Assembly: GCA_032718475.1 (NCBI GenBank)
Contig: JAUCBJ010001255.1
Coordinates: 1 to 64,000, forward strand
Direction: 5' to 3'
Length of the DNA stretch: 64,000 bases
DNA from: Nemertoderma westbladi
Lineage: Eukaryota; Xenacoelomorpha; Nemertodermatida; Nemertodermatidae
Shown here: positions 22,351 through 34,200 of the stretch, one piece after another
Position numbering within the stretch: the first letter of the stretch is position 1
How the letters are laid out: each line of letters begins with the position of its first letter
The notes under the pieces: generated by a model
The model's database searches: none
Told to the model about the DNA's origin: nothing
What the model saw: only the letters and a program-made list of their open reading frames with translations
Position numbers and translations under genes: made by a program

Positions 22351-23349
22351 GGTACTACTATGTTATGGGTACCCACTTTTTAAACAAATTTATTCATATG
22401 AAAATTGCTTTTATCATGAGGTTTTTTGTTCTAGAACAAGTATTTAACCTTCTGCCAGTACGATGGTAGCTAGTAATTTTGATTTTGTGTTATAGCTAGT
22501 ACTTTTTATTAGCTAGTGAAAAAAATTATAATGGAAAAATTGAAAAAAAATTTGACCAACTATTTTCTTGTAAAAATATATTTTATTTTGAAGTTTTTTA
22601 TCTAGAACAAATATTTGACCTTCTGACAGTAAGATGGTAGCTAGTACTATTAATTTTGTGTTAGCTAGTACTATTTATTAGCTAGTAAATGTAAGATATA
22701 CTGGTAATTTAATTCTCAATTATATATTTGCATGGAATAATTTATGAGTCATGGCAGCTAGTAATTTTTATTTGATAGTCAACGTAGCTAGTAATTATTC
22801 ACTAGCTAGTTTTTTATACAAAATATGAGATACAGATGTAAAAATAGAGTTTTTACATATTTTACTTATTTTAAAGGCCTATTTTACTTATTACTAGATT
22901 TATTTATCTTTTTATTAGTCATTTCTACAGTAGAATATATTGATGATATGGAAATTGTCTAAATAAAAGGGGCACTACAAAATTTCTTTTCTAATTTTAA
23001 GATCACTATCTATCTACATCTACCTTTAAAAACACTAGCTACCATAATAAAAAATAATAGCTAACCTCTCTCAGAAGGTGAAATAATTTATGTTCTAGAA
23101 CGAAAAACAACATGATAATATCCAATAATATGGTAAAAAAAATTGCTCAAAAATTTGGGGCCAAAAATTTGGTTTTGTAATTTTAAAAACAGTAGCTACT
23201 TAAAAGAAATCACTAGCTACCATAAAAAAAACAATAGCTAACGTCTAACAGAAGATGACATTAATGTTATAAAACAAAAAACCTCAAGATAATAGCCATT
23301 AACATTGTCAAATAAATGGTCAAAAAGTGGGTACCCATAACATAGCACC
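22351..23349. mobile_element. 999-bp foldback nested in the P element, 9-bp target duplication
   Basis: The ends are GGTACTACTATGTTATGGGT on the left and ACCCATAACATAGCACC on the right, with inverted similarity along the arms. GGCAGACAC flanks both sides (22342-22350; 23350-23358). A 9-bp duplication with long inverted repeats fits Mutator-type elements. The arms carry ttctagaac and gtagctagt words like the element at 961. There is no ORF. Confidence 0.88.
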
Positions 23350-23399
23350 GGCAGACACCACATGTGAAAATACAAAAAAATATTTTGCATACAAAAATA

Positions 23400-24740
23400 C
23401 TGTATATTACATAATTTTGTTAATTCTATTTAGGTACTACGAAATTAAATTCCTCTGCCATCGGATCGGCTTCTCCGCAAACTAATAACTCTGGTCATGT
23501 CAATGCGATAGGCAATAACGACCCTCAAAGACGAAAACCGAATTAGTAACGATGTGGTACTACTAGTGGATGAGATGTATTTACAACAACAACAGCAGTA
23601 CGGTGGAGGAGAATTAGTTGGGTTGGATGATAATTTTTACTGGAATTCTTTGCTTCATGATTGTTTCCTGAAATTATCAATTCCAATCGTTGTTCATGCT
23701 ATACCAGAGTACAGTTGCACAGCTAAACTTGTCTCGGATGGGATCACAACATGTATCAAAAACATTATCGATGAAAATTTCAATATTCATGCAATTATAT
23801 CCGATAACAATAAATCTAATGTATCGGCCTTTAATAAACTTGCAATGGATTCACCTGGTGATAAACCGAATACCATCAAATCAGATGGAAATATTTACCC
23901 TTTATATGACCCCATCCATATCATGAAAAATATTAGAAACAATTTGGCAAGTCAAGGTCATTTCAATATCGACGAACCCTTTCAGTATAAACTCAATGGA
24001 AGGACATTCACAGTTCCCACTGGTCAGGTGAAATGGTCAATGCTTTACAGAATTGAAGAAATTGACTCAAAACGTGAAACTTGTTTACGTTTAGCTCCTA
24101 AACTGTCATTCGGCGCAACACATTTCGGAAATAAAAAACAAAACGTTCCCCTCGCATTAGCAATTTTCGATTTATATACCATTTCAGCATGCCTCTATTA
24201 ATTTCCAACCAGAGAGTGTACTTATCAACAATTGGTGGTTAGTAGTCAACGCAAAAGAAAGATTCCATCCTCTAGCTATTGGCAATGCGATGATGAAAGG
24301 CGATGGAAAAGTCACTATTGTCTTGAAAAACAAAAAAACTAAAGAAACTAGAAGCGCCTTGATTCAGCCAAACCGGGGTATTGCCAACTTGTGTACCGAG
24401 TTACTCGATAGCAGCTTTGAGTATGTGCTTACAGGAAAATTGCAAACTGATCCATTGGAGCGTCATTACTCGAAGTACAGACAGATGAGTGGAGGCAGAT
24501 TTTTGGTAAGTTTAATGGAGGTTTTGCGCTCTGAAAATATATTGCGAGTGAAATCAATACTAAAGGAGAGGATATCGTTGGAAAAAGTAATCGAGGAAAG
24601 TAAAACTAACAATTACATGGAACTCTGTGAAAGTGTGGATCATATTGAATTCGTATACGAAACAGATGAAGCCACAAAGGAAGCCACCATATGCGTTGCT
24701 GGTTACATTTGCTCACAAACTACTAAAAACCAATAAATGC
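23400..24740 (+). pseudogene. P-element transposase catalytic region
   Basis: The frame 23554-24201 has VLLVDEMYLQ, GGELVGLD, IHAIISDNNKSNVSAFNKLA and PIHIMKNIRNNL, the hallmark blocks of P-element transposase (RNase H-like fold). After a frameshift near 24195, WWLVVNAKERFHPLA leads to ALIQPNRGIANL and GKLQTDPLERHYSKYRQMSG, the conserved C-terminal block. Upstream codons TLKDENRISND run into it before the first Met. It is inactive because of the frame breaks. Confidence 0.88.
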
Positions 24741-25004
24741 AAAACATGCAGCGATACCATTGCTCAGGATACATCAAGAGCAACTGACCAGCCATTCTTC
24801 GACCTACTCAATCAACGGGGATTAACATACCCAGCAACGAATCTCCGCGAGATTGTCAAATATTCTTTTTTAGTTTTGGCGCAAGTGGAGACACTACTGC
24901 GTGGGCGGCAATTTCGACCACCAGCACTTGCTATATTACAACATGTACTTGGAAATAGTCCATCATTATATAGTTTTGATGTGCAAGAAATGACGAGATA
25001 TTAA
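24720..25004 (+). pseudogene. P-element transposase C-terminus
   Basis: In another frame, CKTCSDTIAQDTSRATDQPF continues to LAQVETLLRGRQ and ends EMTRY at a stop inside the right TIR. The C..C pair and position fit the end of the transposase. Confidence 0.65.
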
Positions 25005-25439
25005 TATCTTCATCAGGATATTGAATTTCTTAATAAGAAAAAGCTAACTTTTTATCTGAAATATAGGTGAAAAGTGTATATTTTAAATCGTCGCTGCTGG
25101 TAGCTATGGTAACTAGGTGATGTTAAATCCTTCACAGAATATTGGCAACTAACCATAATTTACCTGATTCAAGTTCTGACTTAATCGATATAAGTGTTAA
25201 GTATTAAAATGCAAAATAAATGTATATATTGAAATGACATTACTGGTTGCTATGGTAATTGGCAGCAAAAAAAAAATTTAGGTAAAAAGGTAAAAAATAT
25301 ACTAATCTATAATTAGTGAAATTTTTGTGACCAGCAGATAAAGTGGAAAAAAGTTATTAAAGTTGAAAGTTCCCCCACTAAATTTTTACGACTGCCGGGT
25401 CGTGTTATAGTAGGTCATAGGCAATAGAGGGTAACTTTT

Positions 25440-25914
25440 CGGCGGACAATGGCTCTGGGAATTCGTTTTCTAGGGATCATCATGCCATTCAATTGTCATT
25501 GGTACAATCAACCAATCTATCAACATCTTCGCAATCATCCAATCAGTCACAAACTATTCAATTCAACAGTCACCAGTCACAAACATCGCATCGGCCTCAA
25601 AACCAATCAAACACTCAATCGGCACCAACATACAATATTTACAAACCAACTCAAACAACAAATAAAAAAACGTTAATGAAAAAAAATTTGGAAAGTTCAT
25701 TACTAGAGTTTATTTATAAAAGGAACAAACGTGAAACTGTCCGGCTGAGGACCCAACAATTAATTTCTTCAAAGGCTTGTTACCAGAGTTCAACAAATTA
25801 ACACCATCCAATCTGCGAAATTTTAAGCAACAATGTGTACTCTACTTAAACTCCACATTGGAATCCAAGGAACGTGATGATATCGGTACTGATTATCCAT
25901 ACATTAATTTATAA
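25440..25914 (+). pseudogene. Gln/Asn/Ser-rich linker and BESS-like C-terminus
   Basis: One frame encodes a Q/N/S-rich stretch (STSSQSSNQSQTIQFNSHQS) and LLEFIYKRNKRET. After a +1 shift near 25745, the sequence continues PTINFFKGLLPEFNKLTPSN and LRNFKQQCVLYLNSTLE to a stop. F-x-x-x-L-L-P-x-x-x-x-L and the following helix resemble the BESS motif that ends MADF/BESS proteins and Harbinger-associated second proteins. The MADF or Myb half was not found. It directly abuts the P element, which may have cut it. Confidence 0.55.
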
Positions 25915-27209
25915 TATTAAATTGAAATTAACATTATATAAATTACTTGAAAATTTCTTAAATTAATGAATTATTAGGCCTATACTACTAAAAGCTACTA
26001 TTAATTTTAATATCTATAATTGGTACTACTTTGCCCTGTCGACACCCCCTGTAATTTTTTTAACCATTAATTTTTATATAATATAATAATATATTATGTA
26101 ATATTTACCTTAGTGTAAGGACAAGCTTTTCCTCAGGTGGAATCGATTTTCAGAAAGATGTATGAGGTTTCTGGATTCGCCATCTAATCAGATCCAACAA
26201 AATATCAAAGGTGCTAATCTACATGCGACAGAAATTTGAAAATTTGTCATTGTCTTCTCTTATTTCTTCGTATAAAGAAGAACTTCTCTTTATGTTAATG
26301 GAATGGACCCACCGGCGTTCTTTATGCAGCTATACATCACATAAGCGGTCAACACGTCCAGAACATCCTATTCGTCGCTACTCATTTTAATATTATTGAC
26401 GAATCCAAACTATTGTGAAGTAGTACAGTAACTAATAATAATGCTAGAAAATACTAATATTAATAATATTAAATTTCCAAATATACATCCAAATATGGTA
26501 CTTGTGGATGATAGCTAGCAATAATAAGTAATAATACATAAGGGCATTCTAGAAATAATTCAATATTCATGTGATTTGTTTTACATTTTGTCTTTTGATT
26601 TTGACTTTGACTCGGTAGTGTGAACGCGGCCTAAGTGAGTAAAATATTTAGGCCATGTTTTCCATTGCACAAGTGACGGCAATTATGACATCCTAAACCA
26701 ATTATCAAGTCTGTATTGAAGAGAGAACTTTTCATATAAGTAAGTTTAGCTACTGTTCTAGAATTGTTAAAATAAAACTCTCTAGGTCTTTTTGCACCCA
26801 GATTTACTGTAACTCCCTATGGGAGCTACAGTAAATCTGCAATGATGCGCAGCAATCATTGCTGAGATGCATGACATCGTCACTGAATGAATAGCCTTGT
26901 CAAGACAGTTGCATGGAAACGTTTTTCATGAGTAGGATCATTGGTGAAAGCCAGTGCAGGGAATCATTTAATTAATATGAAAGCCAGTGCAGGGAATGAT
27001 TTACTATATCTTACTATTTACTTTATATTACAGCCCCAATTATATTCAGTCTTTATTTATTATGTACTTATTTATTGGGTACTTTTTTTTATCAACAATA
27101 CTTTTTTTTTACATTGCTCGAGTCTCCCCTCATATTACCTTGTGCAACCATTACTTGTTCTATGTTAAATATGGTTTAAATAAAATAATAATAATAATAA
27201 TCAACTCAC
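25915..27209. other. Intronic, no gene; includes hairpin and short duplication
   Basis: AT-rich DNA with no recognised exon. It includes the hairpin listed next and a doubled 20-bp phrase tgaaagccagtgcagggaat at 26945 and 26979. Confidence 0.5.
26799..26839. repeat. Short near-perfect hairpin
   Basis: cagatttactgtaactccc at 26799-26817 is followed by three bases and its reverse complement with one mismatch at 26821-26839. It has 19-bp arms, and function is unknown. No adjacent T-run or gene end makes it a terminator-like element here. Confidence 0.8.
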
Positions 27210-27396
27210 TTAAAGCAATGAGCTGCAGTTATAACATATTCAGGGTCTATTAAAGTTCCACCGCAGACATGTGTGCCCCATTCCTGTAAACTTATTTGCC
27301 AAGGCCAGGATCCAGATAAAGCCTCAGTTCCTCCCATAATCCTTAATGGAGGGATGTGATATGGAACAGTTGGTTTACCACAAACTCGAGCTCCCC
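27210..27396 (-). CDS. Mosaic serine protease, exon 7: activation site and catalytic His
   Basis: Acceptor ttattttag|GG and donor TTTAA|GTGAGT. It encodes [11 protein letters not shown], the zymogen cleavage site [25 protein letters not shown] and the catalytic box VITAAHCF. The lone Cys before the cleavage site is positioned to keep the catalytic chain tethered to the CUB/EGF part after activation. Phases join exactly to the EGF exon and to the exon at 11630. Confidence 0.95.
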
Positions 27397-27589
27397 CTAA
27401 AATAATTTAGTAAATGTATTGTGGATGTGGAGGAAATATCCCCATTATACAGTACAGTATAGTGTAGTGTAGGGCTGTCAGCTAGTTTGCACTATGCCTA
27501 ATTTGTACCTGTTAATGTTAATATTAGTGAGCAGTGAGCACAAAACTGCTATTAATTATGTGTTATTGTAGATTTTTTTTTATAACCAT

Positions 27590-28300
27590 AGTCACAATTC
27601 TACAATTGAATAATAATAATAATACCGATTAAACAATAAACAATTCATCCAGGAGAGTAGCCTAGAATTAATTAGTTCCCAAGATATTTGTGAAGCCCTA
27701 ATACATTTCAGGGTCAATACCCCGCACACCTGCTCCATCTCCGAAACCGAGACTCCTCCATGGTCTCCTTCCACCCCTGAGACACAGTGACACAGCTCAC
27801 AACAGCCCAAACTGCAATCGCCGCCTCACAGCACCCAACACAACCCCCAACCCACGCTGCTTCATCCCCACCCGCTTTGACACAAGTGTCTCTTCAAGGT
27901 GTTTAATGAACATCTGAGCTTCCACTCAATCAATTCAAAACACCATCAATTGTGCAAACCAGAGGATTGAAGTGAATATGTGTCTCGCAGGGCTCCTGAT
28001 AGTGGCTCCACTTGAGACATTCCCTTTAGGTGAGTAACGTCTCAGCAGAGGCATTTGATCGAACATAGGAAGCAGCATTAAGATTTATAATCGAAATGTC
28101 GAAAGACGCCATAACCTGGTTCGCCCACACAACTCTAGAGACCAGATCTGCCCTCACTCCATCGACTGCCCGTCTGTTAGAGTCCAGGTGACCTCCGGAC
28201 AAGGCGACCTCCCACTCAACATTTGCTGAGGTCTCCAAAGATGTCCCTAACCTCATCATTTCGACAAATAACCAGGCCACCAACCTTACCACTAAGGAAT
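27590..28300 (-). other. Unassigned sequence with two open frames
   Basis: Frames of 72 and 88 codons (27592-27810 and 28026-28292) on the - strand have no motif I recognise. Base composition here is less AT-rich than the neighbourhood, suggesting an old transposon or captured coding piece. No splice sites joining it to the protease were seen. Confidence 0.3.
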
Positions 28301-29044
28301 TATGTTATTGTACATATTATTTGGTTATTGATGATTGTATGTACTATCTATTGTAAATATTCTAAGGAAGATAGATGAGAGGGAATTTAACCAATCCATA
28401 ATGACTTTTTTAACAGTTAGTTGTACACAGTATATTGATTTATATTAGTTATGCTATTTTTTTATTATTTTTTATGATATATCATTGTGTCTGGCTGGCA
28501 CTAGCAGAAGAAAAACAGTTAAATCTGTGAGTAAATTTGTTGTCCAATTAAATAAATTAGATTATATTATATAACAAGAATAATGCTATTTTTTTATATT
28601 TATTATTATATTATACTTTATGATATTATTATATTATTATATTTATATTATTATACAATTGTCATTGTGCACTGTACAATGAACACAACTACAATCAGCC
28701 TTTATACGGCAGTGGAGGTGTTTCATTAGTACCGCCAAGTTTGCTCTTGATACTTTAATAGAGTCGCCTCCACCTTGATGGACATATCTTTTGCCATAAG
28801 GCCAGTGTGCATGTCATAAGGGCAATTTCCGAGTGGATACAGCTCCTGAACTGGTTTCATAATAGTGTTTGGTAGCGCAGATTTGATTAGTGTTTTGGTA
28901 TCTAGATATAACTAATTCACAACAAGACATTACAAATATTATGTAATCTTATCCGTAGTATTATCTCCCAATTAACTCCCAAACTGATTTTTGTCTTTAC
29001 CAGATCCTCCAAATGATATAACAATTACGAATAAAATCAGTAAC

Positions 29045-29188
29045 CTGTGCAAGTAAAACCATCACCCCAATATCCAGGGAGGCAATGACATGTGAAACCA
29101 CCAATTGTATTTGTGCATTCAGCATTAACATCGCACTTGTTTTCCCCTCCAGTTCCAACACTATTAGCACATTCATCAATATCGCCAT
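29045..29188 (-). CDS. Mosaic serine protease, exon 6: calcium-binding EGF domain
   Basis: Encodes [30 protein letters not shown] and [13 protein letters not shown]: six cysteines in EGF order, the D-x-D-E-C calcium-binding start, and C-x-N-x4-F-x-C-x-C, the consensus for beta-hydroxylation of Asn. A phase 1 exon at both ends (acceptor attacag|AT, donor ACAG|GTTACT), the standard module phase. It lies between CUB2 and the protease domain. Confidence 0.95.
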
Positions 29189-29387
29189 CTGTAATGTAGT
29201 AAAAAAAAAAAAAAAAAAGTAAAGAAAATAGTAATTTAAAATTAACTAAATACATATTCAATAAATTAAATGTATTTGGCGAGAGTGATATTAATTCCAC
29301 AGTGCAATACGATATGTAATAAGAATGTGAGTGTTCCAAATTCTGAATTAAGGTGCTAATTAAAATATAGCTATTAATTAACAAAGA

Positions 29388-29840
29388 CTAATGTGGTGCT
29401 TGCAATACCCTCGTCAAAATAACAACCTAAGTTCTCCACAGGGTGGATTAGGAGCAATCACTATTGAGTTTGTACATGATAACAAAAATTTCAAAGGAAT
29501 GTCAGGATAAAAGGATGTTTGTCATGGACGAGATATTGGGAGCATTAAACATAAAGTACTCATAAGGTATCGAATATAGAGTCTTAAGGTTCTTCATGGC
29601 ATTTTTCAATTTGAGAAAAACGTCACTTGCTCCTACGGGATGTTCTGCTGGTATTGGCCGAAGAACGTCATCCAGGTGGACATGCTTGTGTATTCAGTGC
29701 ATCAATGCCAGTCTAATAGTTGGAGGTCTGGTTGATGCAAATTTGCTTACAAAGGACGCAACTGCAGAGGAACTTGCATACGGCAGTAACAAATCGGGAC
29801 TGTTCAGCCAAAAGGTTGTATCTGAAAAAACATGGTTCTG
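29388..29840 (+). repeat. Dispersed repeat R1, copy 1
   Basis: The stretch ggtgcttgcaataccctcgt ... gtttgtcatggacgagatat ... gggagcattaaacataaagt is a diverged copy of sequence at 33772-34035 and 38621-38884. It contains a short frame (29596-29841) with no recognised domain. Probably part of a retroelement. Confidence 0.65.
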
Positions 29841-31272
29841 AGATAATCGAGAAAAACTGTTTCATTTGAGAAAGAAATTAAAATTAAAAAGTGTAAAACT
29901 GAGAAATGTAGGCCTCATAGCTTCACAATCAATGTGGCCCAGATAATCTGATACATTTGTGGTTTTTTACGTTACTTACGTCATTTTGGCTGAACACCTA
30001 TAAGTTTAACCACATCAGTACTGGATTATTTACAATAAAAGCATCGCTTTCAAAAAAATTAGTGGGGTGGTTTTTTGCACCACCAAAATTTTAAGTAGCA
30101 ACAAATTAAAAAAAATAAAATGTGAATCAATTATTTCTAATTGTTATCTATATGGGTTCTTTGCAACTCTGATTGATTTAGAAAACTTTGGAAATCATTG
30201 GGTGACTACAGAATGAAAGTTTTAATGCGCCACACTGACACAAAATGTAAAAAAAAACAAGTAGCCCCCCCTGAGCAATTTTCACTTTGAAACTAATTTT
30301 TAATCTCTCTTAGACAAAGCTTAACTTTCTTTGTTTTTTGGCGTGTTGATTCTAATGAAATACATTTCAAATTCTCAAGGTGACTAAAAATCACAGTATA
30401 TTTAAATTACAATATAATTTGGGTAAAAATTCATTTTATTAATTTTTTTCTGATAAAAATCCAAAATTTCCAAAAAATTTTAAGAATCAATAATTTTTGC
30501 GTTTTTATAAGTTTTGATGGCGCTGCCGCTGATACCATTTTGTTACATAGTTACAAGTCTATTATACAGTAACACTAATTTTGGTTGGGTGCACATTGGA
30601 TGAAAAATACAAGTTTGTCAATTTATTATTATTCAATGCATTTAATTCTATGTATGTACTTTCTTAACAAATATAGAAAGTATCTATCTCATCTCCTTTA
30701 TCGCTATCTCTGAGTCATCTCTTTCAAATATCCCATTGTTGATCAATTTATTGTAATAGCAATGGTATTGAATGGCAATAACGCTTTTGTCATCAGTGCA
30801 AGCCTTGCTTAAAGGACAAATCTTGTTCGTTGATAATGGGAGTGTACTGTTATAGCTTAGCCATCTCATGAAAATCTAAGAAGTCTAAAACATTGATGAC
30901 GTCATATGGCTCAAATCATTTAACACCTTGTATAAATGTGAGCCATTACACTGGAATATATATATATTGGGACCCAACTTCTTAATCTTTTTTTATATTA
31001 TTCCATGTACACTATCAACTCACATAGTGCTATGACCACTCAAGATATTTAAGGTTGATTGTTATGAATGCCTGGTGTAGAGTTCTTTAGAATGTATAAC
31101 AATGAACTGAACATGCCAGTGAAAGATTTTAATTTGTGCTCCTAGATTAGTCACTCCAGAGGGTCACATTTTCTACAGCTGGGTAATTATTGGCCTTCTC
31201 AAGAACTTTGTTACTATAGTTACTATTTCATTTGCGCCCTTGTGGCCCTTTGTCATATGTAACACTGAACAG
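29841..31272. other. Intronic, no gene recognised
   Basis: AT-rich; one patch near 30060-30500 is rich in A and T homopolymers. No coding match or repeat structure was seen. Confidence 0.5.
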
Positions 31273-31458
31273 CCGCATTCTCATCCATAAATGTCTGGTT
31301 GTATGTTTAAAGTTTAGAAACGTAGTATAAATTTTTTGACCATAAATATGGGGTTACCAATGTCTTTTGCATATCAAAAGAATAAACTTCAGAATATAGT
31401 TCATTTTTGGCTTGTTCTCACCCTCACATACACATACGTTATGTGAATGCACCTTAAG

Positions 31459-32748
31459 CTAGCTTCCACTCATCACTAAAATCGTAGTAGCAATCTTGGA
31501 TAGTATATCCCGATGGCATGTATTTATGTACCCGAGTAGTTTTTTTCCTTTCATAGCGGGATTCTTTGGAAACAATCTTAACGCGAGATATATGATCTCG
31601 AATTGCCTGAATGGTAAGTAACATTGTGTTTTATTTATTGGTACTCTTTTGCCACGCATATTTCGAGGTGGGGCACCGGTTTCATCAAAGCTAACTAGAA
31701 TGCGGTGAACTTTATTATCTGAAATATCAGAGTAGTAGGGTACTATAGAACATAACCTTGCAAACCGATTTATCTCTGAGAGTGTAATTCATGGTACACT
31801 TGCGATGAGATTGTTCTTTATTTTTGCCTCACATTTTGGAAACTTTTTTACATTGGCTACAATGAACATCGCTTTTTCCTCAGATGACCATGAATAATAT
31901 ACATTGTGAATTGTCTGCCTTTCAAACTCGGTTGTTTCTGGACATTTGGTGCAAATACAGCATTTCAAGAACATTGAGGTTTTACAATTCTGCCAAGCAC
32001 TTATTTTCTATATTTGAACCTTCCAGAATTAGGATGTGCCACTCCACACTGCACATCACGTTTTCTCATAGTTTTTTACCAGCGTTTTTTATTACCTTGC
32101 TTCCAACGATGTGGTGGCTTTTTAAGAAGGGTGACTAACTTTACAGAACAATACTCTTGATTTGCCAATGCCAGTACGTTAAACATTTGGACATGCCCAG
32201 GCTGAGTGTACATTATGGCAGAGGGTTGGGTAGCTAGATTGAGTTAATCAAATACATTATAATCCTGCTTCGCAACTTCACATATATGTTTGGCCGTTAC
32301 TGTATGCTTCAGAGAATATTCACTACCTTCATCAGAACTTGGGTTGTATTCATGATCCCAATCATCATTATCTGTGGTTATTAGCTGCCTTATAAATTGG
32401 ATCATTATCGGGTGCAGGAACAAATACAACGCCAAGTTCAGCACACTGTTCATCAGAACCAGGCAATTCAACAGGCATTTGATTCTGTGATAGGATCTCT
32501 TCAAAATCACAAGACAGAGCCCACATATTGAAACAATCATACTCACTATTGAAGAGGATTACAGCTTCTATTTGATTTCGACAATGAGAAGGAAAAAATA
32601 TTTTGTGGACATCTCGACAAATGACATTTTTTGAACTAAATCCTATTTCAGGCACACTGTGACTGCCTAGCATTAAAAAATCCCAAATGATTCCTATCAA
32701 AATCACTACCGTATCATTACCATTATTGAACAGTGTGGGGCAAGCCAC
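31459..32748 (-). pseudogene. Degenerate coding region of an unclassified transposon-type protein, copy 1
   Basis: The - strand frames in order give an acidic N-terminal part (DNDDWDHEYNPSSDEGSEYS), a basic RWKQGNKKR patch, a Cys cluster (CCICTKC) and RGKRVPINKT followed in another frame by IRDHISRVK and RYERKKTTRVHKYMP. This order resembles a widespread invertebrate repeat protein with RGK..P.NKT ahead of a zinc region, possibly a transposase. Many frame breaks. The function is not established. Confidence 0.4.
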
Positions 32749-33079
32749 GAAAGTTGCGAGCTTAGCATACAGATACCACTATCTCAACCTCGTGTCTGTC
32801 AGTCAGTCTAATCTAAACACAATTTCATGGCATTTCTTCACATTTTTGGGTAAAATAACTATACAGAACTGATTTCTGGCACAATGAATATACTAAATTA
32901 CTTCCACAACTTATTTTAATTAATATAATTGTTTAAACATAAGGGATACTATTCCATATTTTAATTAATATAATTAAGATCCAAAGGATGGTGGTTACCA
33001 TCACCACAACATTCCTACTGTGGGCACTGGACTGGTACAATCCTATGAAAAGAATGGATAAATGAAAGAATGCATCGTT

Positions 33080-33470
33080 TTGGTCTGGTTGGACCCTATT
33101 GTTAATGTGATCGATAGGGTGTCTCTAACAAACTATATGTGTGCTGCTTTAGCTTTATCATAAGCAAACCGCTTGTAGTAGTACTTTCACTTTAACAATA
33201 AGGTGTGCCATACATACTTTGCATTTTATACTTTGCATTTTATTTTGCATCTATACATACATTTTGCACTTACGTCTTTTTGGCTGATCATCAATACACT
33301 TACTCCCTTTTGGCTGATGCTGTTGTTAACATGCCAAAAAGACGTAAGTGACTGGACCCTATTGTTAATGTGATCGATAGGGTGTCTCCGATCATCAATA
33401 CACTTACTCCCTTTTGGCTGATGCTGTTGTTAACATGCCAAAAAGACGTAAGTGACACTTATTCAGGAAG
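33080..33470. repeat. Internal inverted and direct repeats, copy 1
   Basis: ggaccctattgttaatgtga + tcgatagggtgtctc occurs at 33091 and 33354. cacttacgtctttttggct at 33268 is inverted as agccaaaaagacgtaagtg at 33333 and 33435. A 75-bp block (gatcatcaatacacttactc and on) is present twice. The same set recurs in the second tandem copy. Confidence 0.75.
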
Positions 33471-33771
33471 TTGTGCAATACAATTCTCTACACTTTGGTA
33501 TAAGCACTTTTTTGGCCAAAATGTCACTTACAACCTTTTGGCTGAATGGTCCCGAAATCCTGATCAAAATAAAAAAAAATACACCAGAAAATCTAGACAA
33601 GATACATTTTATCATTTTATTATTTATTATTTTTTATTACATATATTACATTTTATTATTATTTTATTATATATTTATCATTTACATTTTATTTACCTGT
33701 TAACCCCAAGAAGTAAGGAAATTAAGGGGTGTTGCAAACACACCAACGATAAAAACACTTAGAGGAGACTT

Positions 33772-34035
33772 GGGTGGTGCTTGCAATTCCCTTGTAAAAT
33801 TAACAATGTAAGGTCTCGGCAAGGTTGATTACGAATGTGCAAACATTATCGAGTTTGCACATGCCGAAAAAAGTTCAAAGGAATGTCCAAATTAAATGGA
33901 AGTTTGTCATGGCCGAGACACTAGGGACCATTAAACATAAAGTACCCATAAGAAATCGAATGGAGAAGAGTCTTAAGTTTCTTCATGGGATTTCTCAAAA
34001 AAAAAATTGGATGGGACTTCTAGTTATATAGAAAT
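33772..34035 (+). repeat. Dispersed repeat R1, copy 2
   Basis: ggtgcttgcaattcccttgt ... atggccgagacactagggac ... aaacataaagtacccataag matches the copies at 29388 and 38621. The 38621 copy is its tandem-duplicated twin; the 29388 copy is older and more diverged. Confidence 0.75.
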
Positions 34036-34165
34036 TAATGATAGGTCAGTGTAAATTTGATTACTTTCCTCATTACATGCAAAGATTAATTATAAGTATA
34101 ACAAATCCAACCCATTTTTAAAGTTGTGTTTCCGATTAGAGCCAATGATGTTTTAGTATAGAACT

Positions 34166-34200
34166 ACTACTACTACTAGGTCGAGTAAGCTTGGACAGTG
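34166..34200 (-). mobile_element. LINE-B 3' end, cut off by the array-ended insertion (copy 1)
   Basis: (TAG)n tail and aggtcgagtaagcttggacagtg match the LINE-B 3' end (19655-19690 reversed). The rest of this LINE-B copy resumes at 35420 after the inserted element. Confidence 0.85.

Larger units (their letters stand above)
19870..25415 (+). mobile_element. P-element-like DNA transposon, decayed, with about 0.45-kb TIRs
   Basis: The terminal inverted repeats (about 19870-20334 and 24988-25415) begin CCTACTATAACACGACCCGG on each side and stay alignable for over 400 bp. Between them lie THAP and P-element transposase segments in the order expected for one gene. No 8-bp target duplication was identified and the ends do not begin with the CA typical of Drosophila P, so the exact termini are uncertain. 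A 999-bp foldback is nested inside. Confidence 0.88.

Noticed and set aside
26799-26839. Transcription terminator
   Set aside because: The hairpin is intronic, with no T-run and no gene end, in a eukaryote.
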